DNA of 34,274 nucleotides from a virus: positions 1 to 34,274 of the IMG/VR virus record IMGVR_UViG_3300042937_000130; one strand, written 5' to 3'. Both the position numbers and the translations under genes were made by a program. Shown here piece by piece: positions 1 through 7,003 of this stretch; positions within the stretch are counted from its first letter, which is position 1, and every line of letters starts with the position of its first letter. The notes beneath the pieces were generated by a model. That model saw nothing but the letters and a program-made list of their open reading frames with translations, ran no database searches and was not told where the DNA came from.

Positions 1-25
1 TGCATGGCCAGTAGACGGCTGCGGT

Positions 26-757
26 TCATGGCTTCCATAGAGAGACTTCCTTGGTTTCCCAGTTGTATTCGCCGTGGCGAAGGATGCGGGCACAACGAGC
101 CTGAGTAAGCGCATACTCCTCGTTGAACCCATTGTTAGTATAAGCCTCCAGAACTTCACTCCATGTGCCGTTCTTGAGGATCTTGGCTGCGGTCACCGGG
201 CCGACTCCTTCCAGTCCCGGATATCCATCGGTCTTGTCACCAGTCAGGGTCTGCATCAGCCAGTTGCGATCAGCCTCTTCCTTGGTAATCAGGACTGGCT
301 CCTCGTCCTTGTCAGGATTCCAGAGCATTCCGGGAATGCACTTGAGATCCTTGTCGGAAGAGATGATGACGGGGTTGATGTAGGAACCCTCGGTCTGCAG
401 GATGCCGATGATGTCATCTCCCTCAAGCATCGGCTCTTCCTTGACGCAGTACGCCTTGGTCAGCATCTCCTTCACGGCCTTGTATCCACAGGGCTTGCGA
501 CAAGCCTTACGGTGGGCCTTGTAGGTCGGGAAGATGTGCTTGCGGAAGTTGTCCTTGCCCGTGAATCCAAGCACCACGAAGCCGCCATTCAACTTGGTCA
601 TCCATGACCGAATGGTGGTCTCGCAGAGGTGCAGGGCTTCCTTATTGTTGCAGAATGCAACATCGGTATCGTCATCAAAGCGGGCAACATACTCCACTGC
701 AGAGCAGATGCCGTAGATCAGGATGTCGCCATCAACAAGTAGCGTTCTCATTTTCAT
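26..757 (-). CDS. 5'-3' exonuclease, T7 gp6-like (FEN family)
   Basis: A 243-residue protein of the flap-endonuclease/5'-3' exonuclease family. In T7-like phages this enzyme degrades host DNA, removes RNA primers and takes part in recombination. Visible metal-binding acidic residues are D9 and D11 (LVDGD), E112, D114 and D115 (LEGDDIIG), D135 and D137 (SSDKDL), and D174 and D177 (GDKTDG). The last group leads into a helix-3-turn-helix DNA-binding segment at about 177-194 (GLEGVGPVTAAKIL). The basic FRKHIFPTYKAHR stretch (71-83) is the usual arch region. The start overlaps the stop of the preceding 67-residue gene, so translation is probably coupled. It is the last replication gene in the window; head genes would be expected beyond it. 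Confidence 0.93.
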   Translation of the reverse strand: MKMRTLLVDGDILIYGICSAVEYVARFDDDTDVAFCNNKEALHLCETTIRSWMTKLNGGFVVLGFTGKDNFRKHIFPTYKAHRKACRKPCGYKAVKEMLTKAYCVKEEPMLEGDDIIGILQTEGSYINPVIISSDKDLKCIPGMLWNPDKDEEPVLITKEEADRNWLMQTLTGDKTDGYPGLEGVGPVTAAKILKNGTWSEVLEAYTNNGFNEEYALTQARCARILRHGEYNWETKEVSLWKP

Positions 758-957
758 TCATCCATCTGGGCTTCAGCAGCCCGACTGAGGACTTCAATAA
801 GTCCAAAGGTTCCGTGCATTGTGGACTTGACGCAGATGCTGTAGTTGTCGCTGTTCTTTCCCTTCGTGCTGAACCCGACAAACACCATTTCATCGAAACG
901 CCGCTTCAGTTCGTGGATCAGTTCGTCATCGGTCATGTACTCAATTGGTGTAGACAT
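754..957 (-). CDS. small hypothetical protein (67 aa)
   Basis: I do not recognise this protein. It is acidic at the N-terminus (MTDDELIHEL, residues 8-17), has no membrane segment and contains no motif I can assign. It is tightly packed: its start overlaps the end of the LAGLIDADG-type ORF by 17 bases, and its stop overlaps the start of the exonuclease. That compact arrangement in a replication operon is the main reason to believe it is real. No strong Shine-Dalgarno is visible (AAGAGACTTAAGA before ATG), which fits translation coupled to the upstream gene. Function unknown. Confidence 0.6.
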   Translation of the reverse strand: MSTPIEYMTDDELIHELKRRFDEMVFVGFSTKGKNSDNYSICVKSTMHGTFGLIEVLSRAAEAQMDE

Positions 958-1363
958 TCTTAAGTCTCTTGAGGGTCTTGATGTGCCTAAGTCGTTCTGA
1001 CTTTACGGTTGCTGCAGCAGCCTGAAACAAGGCGCAGATCTGTGAGTGCTTGATGATGCTGTATCGAGCCACGCAGGAGAGGTAGGTCAGGGCTTTCTTG
1101 CCATAGAGGGTCCAGACGTAAACACCTTCGTCCTTGATCCTGACGCTGCCACCCCACCTCTCCTGCATTGAAACAAGCACTCCATAGTGTTTGTTCGTGA
1201 CTTCGATGCTTGGGCTCTTGTTCCAACGAATGCAGCCTTCTCCATCAAGCAGTCCGGCTGCATAGGCATTCAGTGTGTTTCGGCCCAGTTGGCCCCCACG
1301 CGGTACTCGCCGTCCAGAGGACAACGGAAATCGAAATCTACGCCCGCCTGTTGAATGGCCCAT
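941..1363 (-). CDS. LAGLIDADG-type homing endonuclease, start uncertain
   Basis: The recognisable part begins at about residue 31 with AYAAGLLDGEGCIRW, a good match to a LAGLIDADG helix. About 100 residues of alpha/beta sequence follow. One motif in a chain of this size suggests a homodimeric homing endonuclease. The open frame runs from an ATG at 1363, but its first 30 residues lie inside the DNA polymerase coding region in another frame and are arginine/glycine-rich, as out-of-frame translation usually is. No ATG, GTG or TTG lies just before the motif. A CTG that overlaps the polymerase stop codon at about 1270 is a possible unconventional start. The gene may therefore be expressed by coupling from an unusual codon, by a frameshift, or not at all. 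Confidence 0.7.
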   Translation of the reverse strand: MGHSTGGRRFRFPLSSGRRVPRGGQLGRNTLNAYAAGLLDGEGCIRWNKSPSIEVTNKHYGVLVSMQERWGGSVRIKDEGVYVWTLYGKKALTYLSCVARYSIIKHSQICALFQAAAATVKSERLRHIKTLKRLKNVYTN

Positions 1364-3045
1364 ACGACAATATTACCAACCGCCTCTGCGTAGTTCTTAG
1401 AAACCATGAACTGATATTCGTCATGGACCGAAGCAACCTGTTCAACATGGGGATGACCGGGCAGCACATGGATCGCATGATCAAACTGCATCCATGCATT
1501 GACGCAAGCCTTCTTCATCACGACTGCACCTGCAGACTGAAGCAGCGTGTTGAGTGCTGCGTGTTCAGAGCGTGGATACAACGGTCTAGAATCTAGACCC
1601 CGCAGGAATCCATTGGATGCAAGCGACAGGGCAACATCAGCCTTGAGCCGCGTGTACGCAGGAACCTTGGCCTCAAAGTTGGCACGAGCCTTGGAGCCAC
1701 GCTTCTTGTCGCCGCCAAGGACCATGCCCAACTTGTCGTTCCCTGCGCCATAGATCAGCGCATAGATCGCACCCTTGGCCTGATTGCGGGCTGCCTTGTG
1801 CTCTGGGTTGGCCTTGTCCTGCGGTACATCCTTGATGAGACCGAAGGCAATGGCATTGGTCCAATGGATGTCGCCATCAAGGATGGCCTTGGTGTACTCA
1901 CCCTTGTCATAACGGCCAAGGTAGTGAGCGAGGCAGCGCAGTTCCAGACCAGAGGCATCCACGCCAACAAGCACCTTGCCACGGGAAGGAACAAACAGGC
2001 TACGGTACTCCTTGTCCGTAGGAACCTGAGCCATGTTCGGACTGCGGTGGGTGCAGCGGCCCGTGATGGCTCCGTTGGTGTTCACACGGCCATGCAGACG
2101 GCCATCAGGAGCCACCGCCTTGAGCCAAGCCTCGTCACCATCCGCCAGTTGCCCCAGACGCTTCTGCACGGTCAGGTAGCGGCTCAAGATCTTGGCCTCG
2201 GGGTAGTCGAGGGAAGCCAGTACAGACTCGTCAACGCGGGGCTTGCCATCGGGAGTCAACTCAGTGGGAACCCAGTTGTACTTGGCAATCAAACGCTGAG
2301 CAATCTGAAGCCGACTGCCGGGGTTGAACGCCTCGACCTTGGACTTCAGACGCTTACCAGTCTTCTCCGACTTGCGCTCCGTCACGATGGGAGGGAAGAC
2401 CTCCTGCAGTTGCTGCTCAATAGACAGTTGATCCTTGAGCAAGGCTCCATGCAGACGCTGAGCAGACTCAATGTCAAAGGGGAAGCCCACGCGCTCCTGC
2501 TCACGGATGATGGCTGCGAACTGGTGCTCCAGAGTCACCGCCGTAGCCGCACTGGGCATGGACGGATGGCTGAGGAGGTGCTCATGCAGAGCCGCAGTAA
2601 CACGGACATCCTGCTTGCAATACTCCCGCAGTTGCTCGGTGTCCTTGGTAAAGTCAGGAGCCTCGCCCTTGGCAATGCCAAGACGAATACCCCACGCCTT
2701 CAGCGACTGGCTGCCAACCAACTCCTTCGGGAAGTCCTTGACCTGAAAGTCCCGCTCTCGCTGATCTGCGTGAAGCAGACGGCACATGAGAAGCGTGTCC
2801 ACAACCTTTGCAGGATCTGGCTTAAACGTGGGATACAACTTCTGAAGAGCCGGGATGTCAAATGACTGGATGTTGTGGCCGATGATCTGATCTGCATTCT
2901 GCAGCAGCGTCAGACCATCCTTGATGTCCACGATCTGGGGTTCTTCTCCATCGATGCTGACGGCCATGCAGAGCAGGGTCTTCACATCAGACAGGTGGAT
3001 CCAATCGTGGATGTCGTTCGTTTCAATGTCAAAGTAAATGTTCAT
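1270..3045 (-). CDS. family A DNA polymerase with 3'-5' exonuclease (T7 gp5-like)
   Basis: Replicative DNA polymerase of 591 residues. The proofreading domain has exo I D6/E8 (DIETND), exo II GHNIQSFD (D63) and exo III Y142-K-x-x-D146. The polymerase domain has motif A DASGLELR (D363), motif B RNQAKGAIYALIYG (R420, K424, Y432) and motif C VHDEY (H541, D542, E543). All catalytic residues are present. It is shorter than T7 gp5 (704 aa), so any thioredoxin-binding insert is probably reduced or missing. The chosen ATG is preceded by AAGGAG at good spacing; the open frame continues 23 codons upstream but those run through the palindromic element. A second palindrome copy is embedded in the coding sequence at 1583-1599 (residues 483-488). 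Confidence 0.96.
   Translation of the reverse strand: MNIYFDIETNDIHDWIHLSDVKTLLCMAVSIDGEEPQIVDIKDGLTLLQNADQIIGHNIQSFDIPALQKLYPTFKPDPAKVVDTLLMCRLLHADQRERDFQVKDFPKELVGSQSLKAWGIRLGIAKGEAPDFTKDTEQLREYCKQDVRVTAALHEHLLSHPSMPSAATAVTLEHQFAAIIREQERVGFPFDIESAQRLHGALLKDQLSIEQQLQEVFPPIVTERKSEKTGKRLKSKVEAFNPGSRLQIAQRLIAKYNWVPTELTPDGKPRVDESVLASLDYPEAKILSRYLTVQKRLGQLADGDEAWLKAVAPDGRLHGRVNTNGAITGRCTHRSPNMAQVPTDKEYRSLFVPSRGKVLVGVDASGLELRCLAHYLGRYDKGEYTKAILDGDIHWTNAIAFGLIKDVPQDKANPEHKAARNQAKGAIYALIYGAGNDKLGMVLGGDKKRGSKARANFEAKVPAYTRLKADVALSLASNGFLRGLDSRPLYPRSEHAALNTLLQSAGAVVMKKACVNAWMQFDHAIHVLPGHPHVEQVASVHDEYQFMVSKNYAEAVGNIVVWAIQQAGVDFDFRCPLDGEYRVGANWAETH
1583..1599. repeat. palindromic element, copy inside DNA polymerase gene
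   Basis: GGTCTAGAATCTAGACC is a perfect 17-bp palindrome around a central A. It is read in frame as part of the polymerase (Gly-Leu-Asp-Ser-Arg-Pro, residues 483-488), between motifs B and C. It is the best internal match to the element found upstream of many genes in this genome. Whether it is used or is tolerated coding sequence cannot be told from sequence alone. Confidence 0.7.
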
Positions 3046-3056
3046 GGCGTTCTCCT

Positions 3057-3069
3057 TATAGACTCTAGA
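3057..3069 (-). promoter_or_regulatory. palindromic element upstream of DNA polymerase
   Basis: TATAGACTCTAGA on the plus strand (minus: TCTAGAGTCTATA). It lies directly 5' of the AAGGAG ribosome site of the DNA polymerase gene, and the stop codon of the upstream HTH gene falls inside it. It is a candidate operator or phage RNA polymerase promoter. Confidence 0.7.
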
Positions 3070-3406
3070 CTTCGTCCGCTTTCGTGATTCCCTTCGATGC
3101 CCAGTATGCGGCAATCTTCTTCAGGGCCATGTCGTGGATGCGCTTTGCCTCATCTCCGCTGATGCCCGGTTCGTCAGGATACTTGCGATTGAAGAAAGTT
3201 GCAAGTTCCTCCCAACTGCCCGGTTCCTCCCCTGCCTTGAGGTTACGGACGCGGGTCGGTCGGCTCGTGTATCCATACCGAATGACGGTGGAGACCAATT
3301 GTGGGCTGATCCCGTACTTCTGAGCAATGTCAACCTTCTTCATGGTTGTCTTGGCCAGAGCCTGAATCTCGGTGACCTGCTGATCAGTTAGTTTTCTCTC
3401 GCGCAT
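3065..3406 (-). CDS. small helix-turn-helix DNA-binding protein (113 aa)
   Basis: Residues 6-46 (from LTDQQVTEIQALA through KVDIAQKYGISPQLVSTVIR) match a homeodomain-like helix-turn-helix as seen in resolvase C-termini and phage regulators, with the turn at KYGIS. The C-terminal half is charged and helical, with no catalytic motif visible. The start overlaps the preceding 63-residue gene by 23 bases. The stop codon lies inside the palindromic element in front of DNA polymerase. It is the only clear sequence-specific DNA-binding domain without an obvious enzymatic role in the window, so it is a candidate to bind that palindrome. That link is inference from context only. It could instead be a nuclease accessory protein. 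Confidence 0.75.
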   Translation of the reverse strand: MRERKLTDQQVTEIQALAKTTMKKVDIAQKYGISPQLVSTVIRYGYTSRPTRVRNLKAGEEPGSWEELATFFNRKYPDEPGISGDEAKRIHDMALKKIAAYWASKGITKADEV

Positions 3407-3575
3407 TGCTTATCCTGTCTAGGCGTTCGACTGCCTTCTCCAATTTACTCATTGCATTGAGAAATTTTACTCGCTCAAGTGAGGACTTTGTTTGCTGACG
3501 CTTCCAAGCATCCGACACTTCACGAGATGCCTCGACAATGGTCAGGACGATTCGTTTCATCGATCTGGTAATCAT
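3384..3575 (-). CDS. small basic helical hypothetical protein (63 aa)
   Basis: Unrecognised. Residues 1-60 look almost wholly alpha-helical and charged, with heptad-like spacing in the C-terminal half (FLNAMSKLEKAVERLDRI, residues 38-55), suggesting a coiled coil. The start codon forms an ATGA overlap with the thyX stop, and the stop lies inside the HTH gene, so it sits in a translationally coupled chain. An alternative in-frame ATG is at residue 6. No function assigned. Confidence 0.6.
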   Translation of the reverse strand: MITRSMKRIVLTIVEASREVSDAWKRQQTKSSLERVKFLNAMSKLEKAVERLDRISNAREKTN

Positions 3576-4213
3576 TCGTTGGTCCTAGTCAAGGCTTGCC
3601 AAGAAACAGGGAATGCACGGAAGCAGTCTGACGATATCTGAAGAGCCACACTCATGGTCTCCTCCTGTGCCTCGGGCTTGGTGCGCTGCGAAACAACACG
3701 GAAGAAGGCGTAGAGAGAGCCAGTCCAGATCCACTCCGTCATCATCCCTTGGGGAAGCACGGCTCGGGCCTGTTCAGGACACACACCATCACGAAGAAGT
3801 TGTTCATAGGTACGCATTGCAATACCAACTGCGTAATTGAAATCAACGATGCTTCGATCATTGTCCACAAGTTCTGCAGAACTGCCCTGCTTGACATTGG
3901 CTGCCGCCTTGCGGAGTGCAATGGGCTTCCATGCCTCAGGCTCCGTGCTCACATAACGGCGGCTGACCTCGTTCCACGCAAGGCCGATCTGATGCTTGGC
4001 CAGTTGTCGAGCCACAAAGATCGGAGCCTTAATGCGGAAGGAAAGGCAAGTGTGTGCAAAGGGAGACCAATGGTTGTGCTTTGCCAAATAGTTGATCAGT
4101 TTGGCATTGCTCTCTAAAGAGTAAAAACTGGCTTCCTTGGAGAAGGAGACACGGGCAGCATTGACCACGGAGTCATCGTTGCCCATCTTATCGATAAGAG
4201 TTACTTCGCTCAC
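3572..4213 (-). CDS. thyX: flavin-dependent thymidylate synthase ThyX
   Basis: Converts dUMP to dTMP using FAD and methylene-tetrahydrofolate, supplying thymidylate for phage DNA synthesis. The signature region reads RQLAKHQIGLAWNEVSRRY, corresponding to the ThyX RHRx7S motif with KHQ in place of RHR and one extra residue before the serine. Other family landmarks are the N-terminal NAARVSF and HWSPFAH segments and the C-terminal LPQGMMTEWIWTGS region. I chose the GTG at 4213, which overlaps the upstream stop as GTGA and has GGAGG before it, giving 213 residues. The open frame extends 10 codons further to 4243. ThyX genes are common in phages with DNA metabolism cassettes. Confidence 0.93.
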   Translation of the reverse strand: MSEVTLIDKMGNDDSVVNAARVSFSKEASFYSLESNAKLINYLAKHNHWSPFAHTCLSFRIKAPIFVARQLAKHQIGLAWNEVSRRYVSTEPEAWKPIALRKAAANVKQGSSAELVDNDRSIVDFNYAVGIAMRTYEQLLRDGVCPEQARAVLPQGMMTEWIWTGSLYAFFRVVSQRTKPEAQEETMSVALQISSDCFRAFPVSWQALTRTNE

Positions 4214-4497
4214 TTGTCGTCCTCCTGCGGGAAGCAGTCCCAACCGTGATTCTTCGCAATATCAAACGCATCAAGCGGCACATCGCGGGAAACCCGTCCG
4301 CAATACATCCGCCTCGCCTCGTCGCGCTCGGCGGTAAGGGTTGCGTTCTCCTGCCGCAGTCGCCTGTTTTCCTGCCATGCCTTTTCGATCATCGAAACTG
4401 CTTCGGTCGGAGTCATCTCCACGATCACTTCTCCTTCGCACCCCATCAACGTAACGGGGCAGGAAGCATCAATCGTCTTTGGTTTCTTCTTGCTCAC
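4210..4497 (-). CDS. coiled-coil protein with C-terminal GWDCFPQED motif (95 aa)
   Basis: Starts with GTG in a GTGA overlap with the preceding 58-residue gene and ends in a GTGA overlap with thyX. Residues 35-65 are a charged coiled-coil stretch (ENRRLRQENATLTAERDEARR). The C-terminus ends AKNHGWDCFPQEDDK. A second protein two genes upstream (4836-5060) has the same architecture: coiled coil, RDxARR, then GWDCFSQED near the end. The two look paralogous. I do not know the family or the function. The conserved W-D-C-F tail could be a protein-binding motif, but that is only a guess. Confidence 0.72.
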   Translation of the reverse strand: MSKKKPKTIDASCPVTLMGCEGEVIVEMTPTEAVSMIEKAWQENRRLRQENATLTAERDEARRMYCGRVSRDVPLDAFDIAKNHGWDCFPQEDDK

Positions 4498-4670
4498 TTG
4501 CCTTCCTCCTTCCGTAGCCGCTGCACTTCCTTCATGTTTTCCTCCAACGCTGACCGCAGTTCTTCGATGAGTTGCGTGGCGTTTGGTGTCGTTCCGCTCA
4601 AGCCCCGCGTCTGGGCGAGGATGCGGTCGGACTTCTGTGCGAGTGTCATGGCGCAGGTGTTACTGAACAT
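4494..4670 (-). CDS. small hypothetical protein (58 aa)
   Basis: A short gene between the membrane protein and the 95-residue coiled-coil gene. The translation begins MFSNTCAMTLAQKSD and ends EVQRLRKEEGK. A good ribosome site (AAGGAG) lies 8 bases before the ATG. The start overlaps the preceding gene's stop region and the TGA stop overlaps the next GTG start. Ser/Thr-rich at first, then a charged C-terminal helix. A second ATG is at residue 8. No family recognised. The filled gap and perfect coupling are the evidence that it is real. Confidence 0.62.
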   Translation of the reverse strand: MFSNTCAMTLAQKSDRILAQTRGLSGTTPNATQLIEELRSALEENMKEVQRLRKEEGK

Positions 4671-4845
4671 GGCGAGTCTCCTTCTGTGTAGTGTTGTGGT
4701 TCATGCTGCTCTTGACTCTCCGAGCCTCCCCAATCATCGCAATGAGCAGGACGACCGCGAAGATCGGGATGAGGATGAAGAACACATCGTCGCCTGATGC
4801 GTTGTGTCCGTACTTCGTGTTCTTGTATCTGCCGCCTACTGGCAT
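4660..4845 (-). CDS. small single-pass membrane protein (61 aa)
   Basis: With the start at the ATG preceded by AGGAGG, the protein has a polar N-terminus (MPVGGRYKNTKYGHNASGDD), one strong membrane segment at about 22-40 (VFFILIPIFAVVLLIAMIG), and a basic then polar tail. The start overlaps the stop of the 74-residue gene upstream. Small membrane proteins in this position occur in many T7-like phages and have varied or unknown roles. A lysis role is possible, but a different holin/XhlA-like candidate is present in the late region. The open frame extends 12 codons further upstream, inside the neighbouring gene. Confidence 0.65.
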   Translation of the reverse strand: MPVGGRYKNTKYGHNASGDDVFFILIPIFAVVLLIAMIGEARRVKSSMNHNTTQKETRHVQ

Positions 4846-5060
4846 GGCTTGTCCTCCTGTGAGAAGCAGTCCCAACCCCAAAACTTCGCGTGCTCTTCTT
4901 GGGGATCGTTAGTTGCGTATTCAAGCATCCAACAAATCTCCCGCCTCGCCGCATCGCGCTCCTCGCGAAGGCGTTCGATCTCGTCTGCTGCTGCAAGCAT
5001 GATCGACGGCGCAAGACATTCGCTGTTCATGCGGAGTTGGACAACAATATCAGATTTCAT
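4836..5060 (-). CDS. coiled-coil protein with C-terminal GWDCFSQED motif (74 aa)
   Basis: The ATG overlaps the last codons of helicase-primase, which fixes the start and argues for coupled translation. The protein has a helical segment at about 22-47 (AAADEIERLREERDAARRE) and ends with FWGWDCFSQEDKPCQ. It shares RDxARR and the GWDCFxQED tail with the 95-residue protein encoded two genes downstream, so the pair probably arose by duplication. No enzymatic motif is visible. The function is unknown; the context is a replication operon. Confidence 0.7.
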   Translation of the reverse strand: MKSDIVVQLRMNSECLAPSIMLAAADEIERLREERDAARREICWMLEYATNDPQEEHAKFWGWDCFSQEDKPCQ

Positions 5061-6636
5061 CGTTGACCTCCATTTCCAGTTCGTGCAGTCTTCCGGTTTC
5101 CTTGAAGTAGCGGAGCATTCCGGCAATGCCAGTGTCTCCAGTAAATCGATTCTTGAGAACACGGAGCACCAGTTCATTTGGTTCCTCTCCTTGCTGATTG
5201 CGTTCCAGACCAATGACGGCATCGGCCAACTGGGCAATGGAGTGGGAGCCACGCAACTGTGCAAGGCTAGTCGTTGCGCCCTCCTCATGGCCACGGTCTC
5301 CATCCGGCCTACGCAAGTGGCTGACCACGAACATGGCTGCCTGTGTCTCCTCGACAAGCGAACGAAGGGAGGTCATCGCATTGTCGATCAGTCTGCGCTC
5401 ATCTCCGTCACCAAGCCCAGACACAACGATGCTGAGGTGGTCAAGGAAGATGTAGTCGCAGCCGCACGACTTGATCATGTACCGGGTTCTTGCGAGGAGG
5501 TTCTCGGGGTCAACCGATCCGAAGTGGTCGAAAAGTACAACCTTCGCCACGGTCGCATCGAAAGCCTCTCGCTTCTGCTCCCCAGAGATCCCACGATCTG
5601 CCCAAAAGTAGGGAGGGGTGTTGAGATGAATGCCCATGAGGTTGCGGCCTGTTCGCTTGACTGATTCTTCAAGCATGAGCAGTCCCACCTTCTTGCCTGA
5701 GCGGATGAGGTGGCACACCATCTCTCGACATACCGATGACTTTCCGATGCCCGTACCGGATGTAAGAACAACCAGTTCGCCCTTACGGATGCCAAGGAGT
5801 TTCTCGTTAAGGGCCGCCCATGGATAGGGAGTCGAATCGTTGGAATCGTCTTCGTTGACGGTGTCCCAAAGATCAGTGCCAAGAACGACACCGTCCGGTC
5901 GGTAAGCCTTTGCACCATAGACCGCATCGATGACTCGCTTTCCTTCGCCCGCTACATGGGCTTCGTTGGCATCCTTGAACCCATTCACGGTTCCGATTTT
6001 GGCCTTGCCGGGGGTGAGCAGCATGGCGCATTCCTTGGCAGCCTTGCGACCCGGCTCATCGTCATCGAACATGATCACGACAGAGTCGAACTTCTCAAGC
6101 CATTCAAGATTGTTCTGGAACGACTTGAGCGCACCCGCCGCACCTGTGGGGACGGAGACAACAGGCCACTTGTTGCCGAAGAGTTGGCTCACGGTGAGGG
6201 CATCCACTTCTCCCTCGACAACGGTAACCATGCGGCCTCCGTCCCGCCACAGATGTTGACCATAGAGCGGTGCTCCCTTGAACTCGCCAATGGTGACGAA
6301 GTCCTTGGAAGGGAAGCGCAACTTCTGCGCGATCACCGATCCATCCTTGATGTACTGGGCCACCTGAACAGTCTGTCCGTTGTACTCGCCAAGGCCGTAG
6401 CCCCAGAAGCGACAGGTGTCCTCGGTGATGCCGCGCTTCTTCAGCGCACTGGTAACGACATCGATCAGATTGCCAGACTTCTTGATCTCAGGAAGCGGCT
6501 CACCGTTCCCGGTCTCGTAGTACTTGCAACCAAAGCAGTATGCATGGCCGTCCGTATAGCGGGCGAGGTTGTCCTTGCTCCCACAACTGGGGCACGGCTC
6601 ATGCTGTAGAAACTCCGATTCTTTGTGGCTGTTCAC
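5050..6636 (-). CDS. helicase-primase (T7 gp4-like)
   Basis: Bifunctional replication enzyme of about 528 residues that unwinds DNA and lays down primers. Counting from the chosen GTG: zinc-binding primase domain with C15, C18, C34, C37; TOPRIM domain with VVEGEVDAL (E141) and FDDDEPG (191-196); RecA-like helicase with Walker A SGTGIGKS (293-300), LMLEES (E323), Walker B FLDH (D399) and the VVSHLRRPDGD motif (H440). An arginine in NRFTG (R497) fits the arginine finger. The GTG overlaps the 3' end of the RusA gene and has GGGAAGA in front. The frame is open further upstream to 6828, but that part lies over the RusA gene and is low-complexity. Length is close to T7 gp4 (566 aa). Confidence 0.95.
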   Translation of the reverse strand: MNSHKESEFLQHEPCPSCGSKDNLARYTDGHAYCFGCKYYETGNGEPLPEIKKSGNLIDVVTSALKKRGITEDTCRFWGYGLGEYNGQTVQVAQYIKDGSVIAQKLRFPSKDFVTIGEFKGAPLYGQHLWRDGGRMVTVVEGEVDALTVSQLFGNKWPVVSVPTGAAGALKSFQNNLEWLEKFDSVVIMFDDDEPGRKAAKECAMLLTPGKAKIGTVNGFKDANEAHVAGEGKRVIDAVYGAKAYRPDGVVLGTDLWDTVNEDDSNDSTPYPWAALNEKLLGIRKGELVVLTSGTGIGKSSVCREMVCHLIRSGKKVGLLMLEESVKRTGRNLMGIHLNTPPYFWADRGISGEQKREAFDATVAKVVLFDHFGSVDPENLLARTRYMIKSCGCDYIFLDHLSIVVSGLGDGDERRLIDNAMTSLRSLVEETQAAMFVVSHLRRPDGDRGHEEGATTSLAQLRGSHSIAQLADAVIGLERNQQGEEPNELVLRVLKNRFTGDTGIAGMLRYFKETGRLHELEMEVNDEI

Positions 6637-7003
6637 GATATTCTTCCCATTCGATTTCGATGCGTGGATTCGCGCTGTACTGCTTGGACGCTTCGATCCA
6701 CATGATCTGGACATCGTCCTCCCACGCCCATCCGTTGAGCGAGTCGAGGATCGACTTGATGTGATTGTCGATGTCTCCAATCGGCCAAGTGTTGGAAGGC
6801 TTCTTGGGAGACCGACAGTAGAAAGCAATCTTCACCTTCAGAGGGCCGGGGAGGGGGCAGCCCTTGGGCTTCTTTACGGCTCCAAGGGCTGCCTTTGCCT
6901 CACGGCGATACCGCTCGTAGGTCTTTCCGTAGTATGCAAATCCCTTCCGAGAAACTCGGGGGCGGCTTGCAGGAGTCGGATCAACCCAGAGGACGATCTT
7001 CAT
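6599..7003 (-). CDS. RusA-like Holliday junction resolvase
   Basis: A 134-residue protein with the RusA family hallmarks. The N-terminal strand is followed by PASRPRVSRKG (11-21), then PIGDIDNHIKSILDSLNG (74-91, D77 and D79) and WEDDVQI (94-100, D96/D97), which supply the catalytic aspartates. RusA cleaves four-way junctions. In T7 this job belongs to gp3 endonuclease I, which I do not see here, so RusA probably resolves replication and recombination intermediates before packaging. The start overlaps the SSB stop as TGATG. The C-terminal 14 residues overlap the helicase-primase start. Confidence 0.92.
   Translation of the reverse strand: MKIVLWVDPTPASRPRVSRKGFAYYGKTYERYRREAKAALGAVKKPKGCPLPGPLKVKIAFYCRSPKKPSNTWPIGDIDNHIKSILDSLNGWAWEDDVQIMWIEASKQYSANPRIEIEWEEYREQPQRIGVSTA

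Noticed and set aside
74-607. Long plus-strand ORFs opposite the exonuclease, polymerase, helicase, RNA polymerase and gp16-like genes
   Set aside because: They are shadows of strongly supported minus-strand genes, lack ribosome sites and show no family features.
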